From: Ruminococcaceae bacterium UBA7212
GTDB lineage: Bacteria > Bacillota > Clostridia > Oscillospirales > Acutalibacteraceae
Assembly: GCA_002490525.1 (NCBI GenBank)
Contig: DKUE01000012.1
Location: forward strand, 1-7,330
Length of the DNA: 7,330 nucleotides
Direction: 5' to 3'
Numbering within the stretch: the first letter of the stretch is position 1; the number at the start of each line of letters is the position of its first letter. Below the pieces are notes generated by a model. The model was not told the origin of the DNA. It made no database searches and saw only the letters and a list, made by a program, of their open reading frames with translations. Made by a program: the position numbers and the translations under genes. Of the stretch, positions 6,519 through 7,330 are shown piece by piece.

Positions 6519-6896
6519 TTATGCCTTGATCTCGGTGCCATCCTTGAAGGTCACCAGGATGTCGTTCTTGCTGTGAACGGCGATGTAATCCACCATCGCC
6601 AGCCAGTCTGTTTCCCGGAACTCCGTCAGCGGCTCCCGGCTCCGCAGGTTTTTCAAGTATGCTTCGATCTGGTGCTTTCGGGCCATGCGCTCGGCAATTA
6701 GAATACTGCTTGCGATGTGTTCACTGACACAGCTGTTTGTATAGGACAGCTCCGTAGGCTTTCCGTTTCCCGAAGGAGGAAACTTCAGCATATACGGTCT
6801 GCCGTTATACTCTACTGCTATTTTCTTTCCGTTCGCCCCGTTGAATGCCCTATCAAGTACACGGGGACAATTTGTAAAATCTATTTTTTGGTTCAT
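6519..6896 (-). CDS. Chimeric gene: HipA/CtkA-like kinase N-terminus fused in frame to large serine recombinase C-terminus
   Basis: This 125-residue frame starts at the ATG at 6896, 7 nt after AAAGGAG and 14 bp after the regulator's stop codon. Residues 1-65 (IDFTNCPR, ANGKKIAVEYNG, YMLKFPP, ELSYTNSCVSEHIASS) are the N-terminal lobe of a HipA-like Ser/Thr kinase of the CtkA type, including the probable ATP-contact Lys38. The catalytic and activation-loop parts of this family (about 300 residues or more) are absent. From about residue 66, RKHQIEAYLKNL, LTEFRETDW, MVDYIAVHSK and VTFKDGTEIKA are the typical extreme C-terminus of Gram-positive large serine recombinases (usually about 500-560 residues). 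GC is about 57% over 6521-6690 and 48% over 6701-6870, so composition changes at the joint. A kinase or recombinase activity is not expected. The in-frame fusion may be chance. Confidence 0.75.
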   Translation of the reverse strand: MNQKIDFTNCPRVLDRAFNGANGKKIAVEYNGRPYMLKFPPSGNGKPTELSYTNSCVSEHIASSILIAERMARKHQIEAYLKNLRSREPLTEFRETDWLAMVDYIAVHSKNDILVTFKDGTEIKA

Positions 6897-6903
6897 ATAC
6901 GAA

Positions 6904-6910
6904 CTCCTTT
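6904..6910 (-). promoter_or_regulatory. Ribosome binding site AAAGGAG
   Basis: On the minus strand AAAGGAG ends 7 nt before the ATG at 6896. It rules out a longer frame starting at 7007, which would overlap the regulator gene by almost 100 bp. Confidence 0.75.
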
Positions 6911-7315
6911 TCATAAATATTTTTGACGCAGATAATCCGCGTGTTCGGGTGTAATAACGCCGTCTGTAATTTGTGCCATATTGATGCTCCCATACAGTTC
7001 GCCCCACAGGCAGTCAAGAATGGAAGATTTGTTTTTCAGTCCGTCTTTGTATGCGTCCAAGTCGTATTGGAGATACTCCGGCAGACCGTATTCATATGAC
7101 CGTTCACGCTCAGTTTCCCTGATACCGCTTTCGGTCAGTATTTCCATCGGTACACCGAGAACACCTGCCAGCTTATATACCGTCTCGGCAGAGCATTTTT
7201 CAAGTTTTGTCTTTCCGCTGCAAATATCATTGAGTGTAGCGTGAGGAATGCCAGCTTCTACAGCCAATCGGTATTTTGTCATATTTTTCTTTTTCAGCAA
7301 GCTGTCTATAATCAT
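6911..7315 (-). CDS. XRE-family HTH regulator, HipB-like antitoxin candidate
   Basis: The 134-residue protein has an N-terminal lambda-repressor/Cro-type HTH (about 3-60: LLKKKNMTKYRLAVEAGIPHATLNDICSGK, then VYKLAGVLGVPMEIL). A C-terminal extension follows (YEYGLPEYLQYDLDAYKDGL, LDCLWGELYGSINMAQITDGVITPEHADYLRQKYL). Regulators with this tail commonly precede HipA/CtkA-like kinase genes, where they repress the operon and neutralise the kinase. The adjacent gene begins 14 bp downstream and carries exactly that kinase N-terminus. The start is placed at the ATG (7315) because AGAGGTG (7324-7330) lies 8 nt upstream. A GTG at 7324 overlaps that site and is rejected. The promoter is outside the window. 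With the kinase destroyed, this is probably an orphan repressor or antitoxin. Confidence 0.83.
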   Translation of the reverse strand: MIIDSLLKKKNMTKYRLAVEAGIPHATLNDICSGKTKLEKCSAETVYKLAGVLGVPMEILTESGIRETERERSYEYGLPEYLQYDLDAYKDGLKNKSSILDCLWGELYGSINMAQITDGVITPEHADYLRQKYL

Positions 7316-7323
7316 ACAAATCA

Positions 7324-7330
7324 CACCTCT
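7324..7330 (-). promoter_or_regulatory. Ribosome binding site AGAGGTG
   Basis: On the minus strand AGAGGTG sits at the very edge of the window, 8 nt before the ATG at 7315, and decides the start of the XRE regulator. Confidence 0.65.

Larger units (their letters stand above)
5853..6703. other. Roughly 850-bp foreign block with truncated genes at both edges
   Basis: The block holds two convergent 3' gene parts (UPF0489 on plus, serine recombinase on minus) with one shared terminator between them. Both are cut at their 5' side at the block's edges. Outside the left edge a coupling-protein gene lacks its 5' part. Outside the right edge a HipA-like gene lacks its 3' part. The edges are estimates, good to about 20 bp. 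No inverted or direct repeat at the edges was obvious, so it does not look like a simple insertion sequence. Confidence 0.55.

Noticed and set aside
5853..6703. A classical insertion sequence or transposon
   Set aside because: No transposase reading frame and no visible terminal inverted repeats or target duplication at the estimated edges.
6897..7007. Longer start (7007) for the HipA-recombinase chimera
   Set aside because: It would overlap the regulator gene by almost 100 bp, the extra 37 residues look non-coding, and AAAGGAG points to the ATG at 6896.
7316..7324. GTG at 7324 as the regulator start
   Set aside because: The GTG lies within the AGAGGTG ribosome binding site of the ATG at 7315.

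Overview
The window reads as an accessory segment from a Gram-positive gut-type anaerobe (Clostridia/Bacillota). This is inferred from the BspA-type LRR/FIVAR wall-anchored surface protein, the AGGAGG-like ribosome binding sites, the moderate-to-low GC, and conjugative-element genes of the kind common in Lachnospiraceae and Oscillospiraceae. I cannot name a species from the sequence.

Layout. Positions 3-3692 (+) hold most of a very large secreted surface protease. Its 5' end, with the signal peptide, lies outside the window. It has a subtilisin (S8) catalytic domain, a chitobiase/hexosaminidase C-terminal-type domain, a BspA-type leucine-rich-repeat region, an Ig-like module, one divergent and four near-identical FIVAR repeats, a Pro/Thr/Glu linker and a sortase-type C-terminus. 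A 58-codon gene (3811-3987, +) follows with its own Shine-Dalgarno, and a long hairpin terminator (4055-4109, +) closes the plus-strand unit. On the minus strand are a small winged-helix protein (4115-4375) and, overlapping it by 14 bp, a VirD4/TraG-type conjugative coupling ATPase (4362-5855) that has lost its N-terminus. Next comes a roughly 850-bp block (about 5853 to 6703) holding the 3' parts of two convergent genes: a UPF0489-family gene (+) and a large serine recombinase (-), separated by the recombinase's terminator. The recombinase tail is fused in frame to the N-terminus of a HipA/CtkA-like kinase (6519-6896, -). That kinase is preceded by its XRE-type HipB-like regulator (6911-7315, -).

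How they fit. The coupling protein, the small HTH protein and the recombinase remnant point to an integrative conjugative element or its remains. The HipBA-like pair is typical accessory cargo. The striking feature is that four genes are cut at only two joints: coupling protein/UPF0489 near 5853, and HipA-like/recombinase near 6700. The conjugation and HipBA-like functions here are therefore probably non-functional or changed. The region is either a decayed, recombined element or a chimeric assembly. The intact-looking novelty is the surface protease with its recently duplicated FIVAR array and the small helical protein encoded just behind it. I see no complete undescribed defence system, and I see no RNA gene or CRISPR array.
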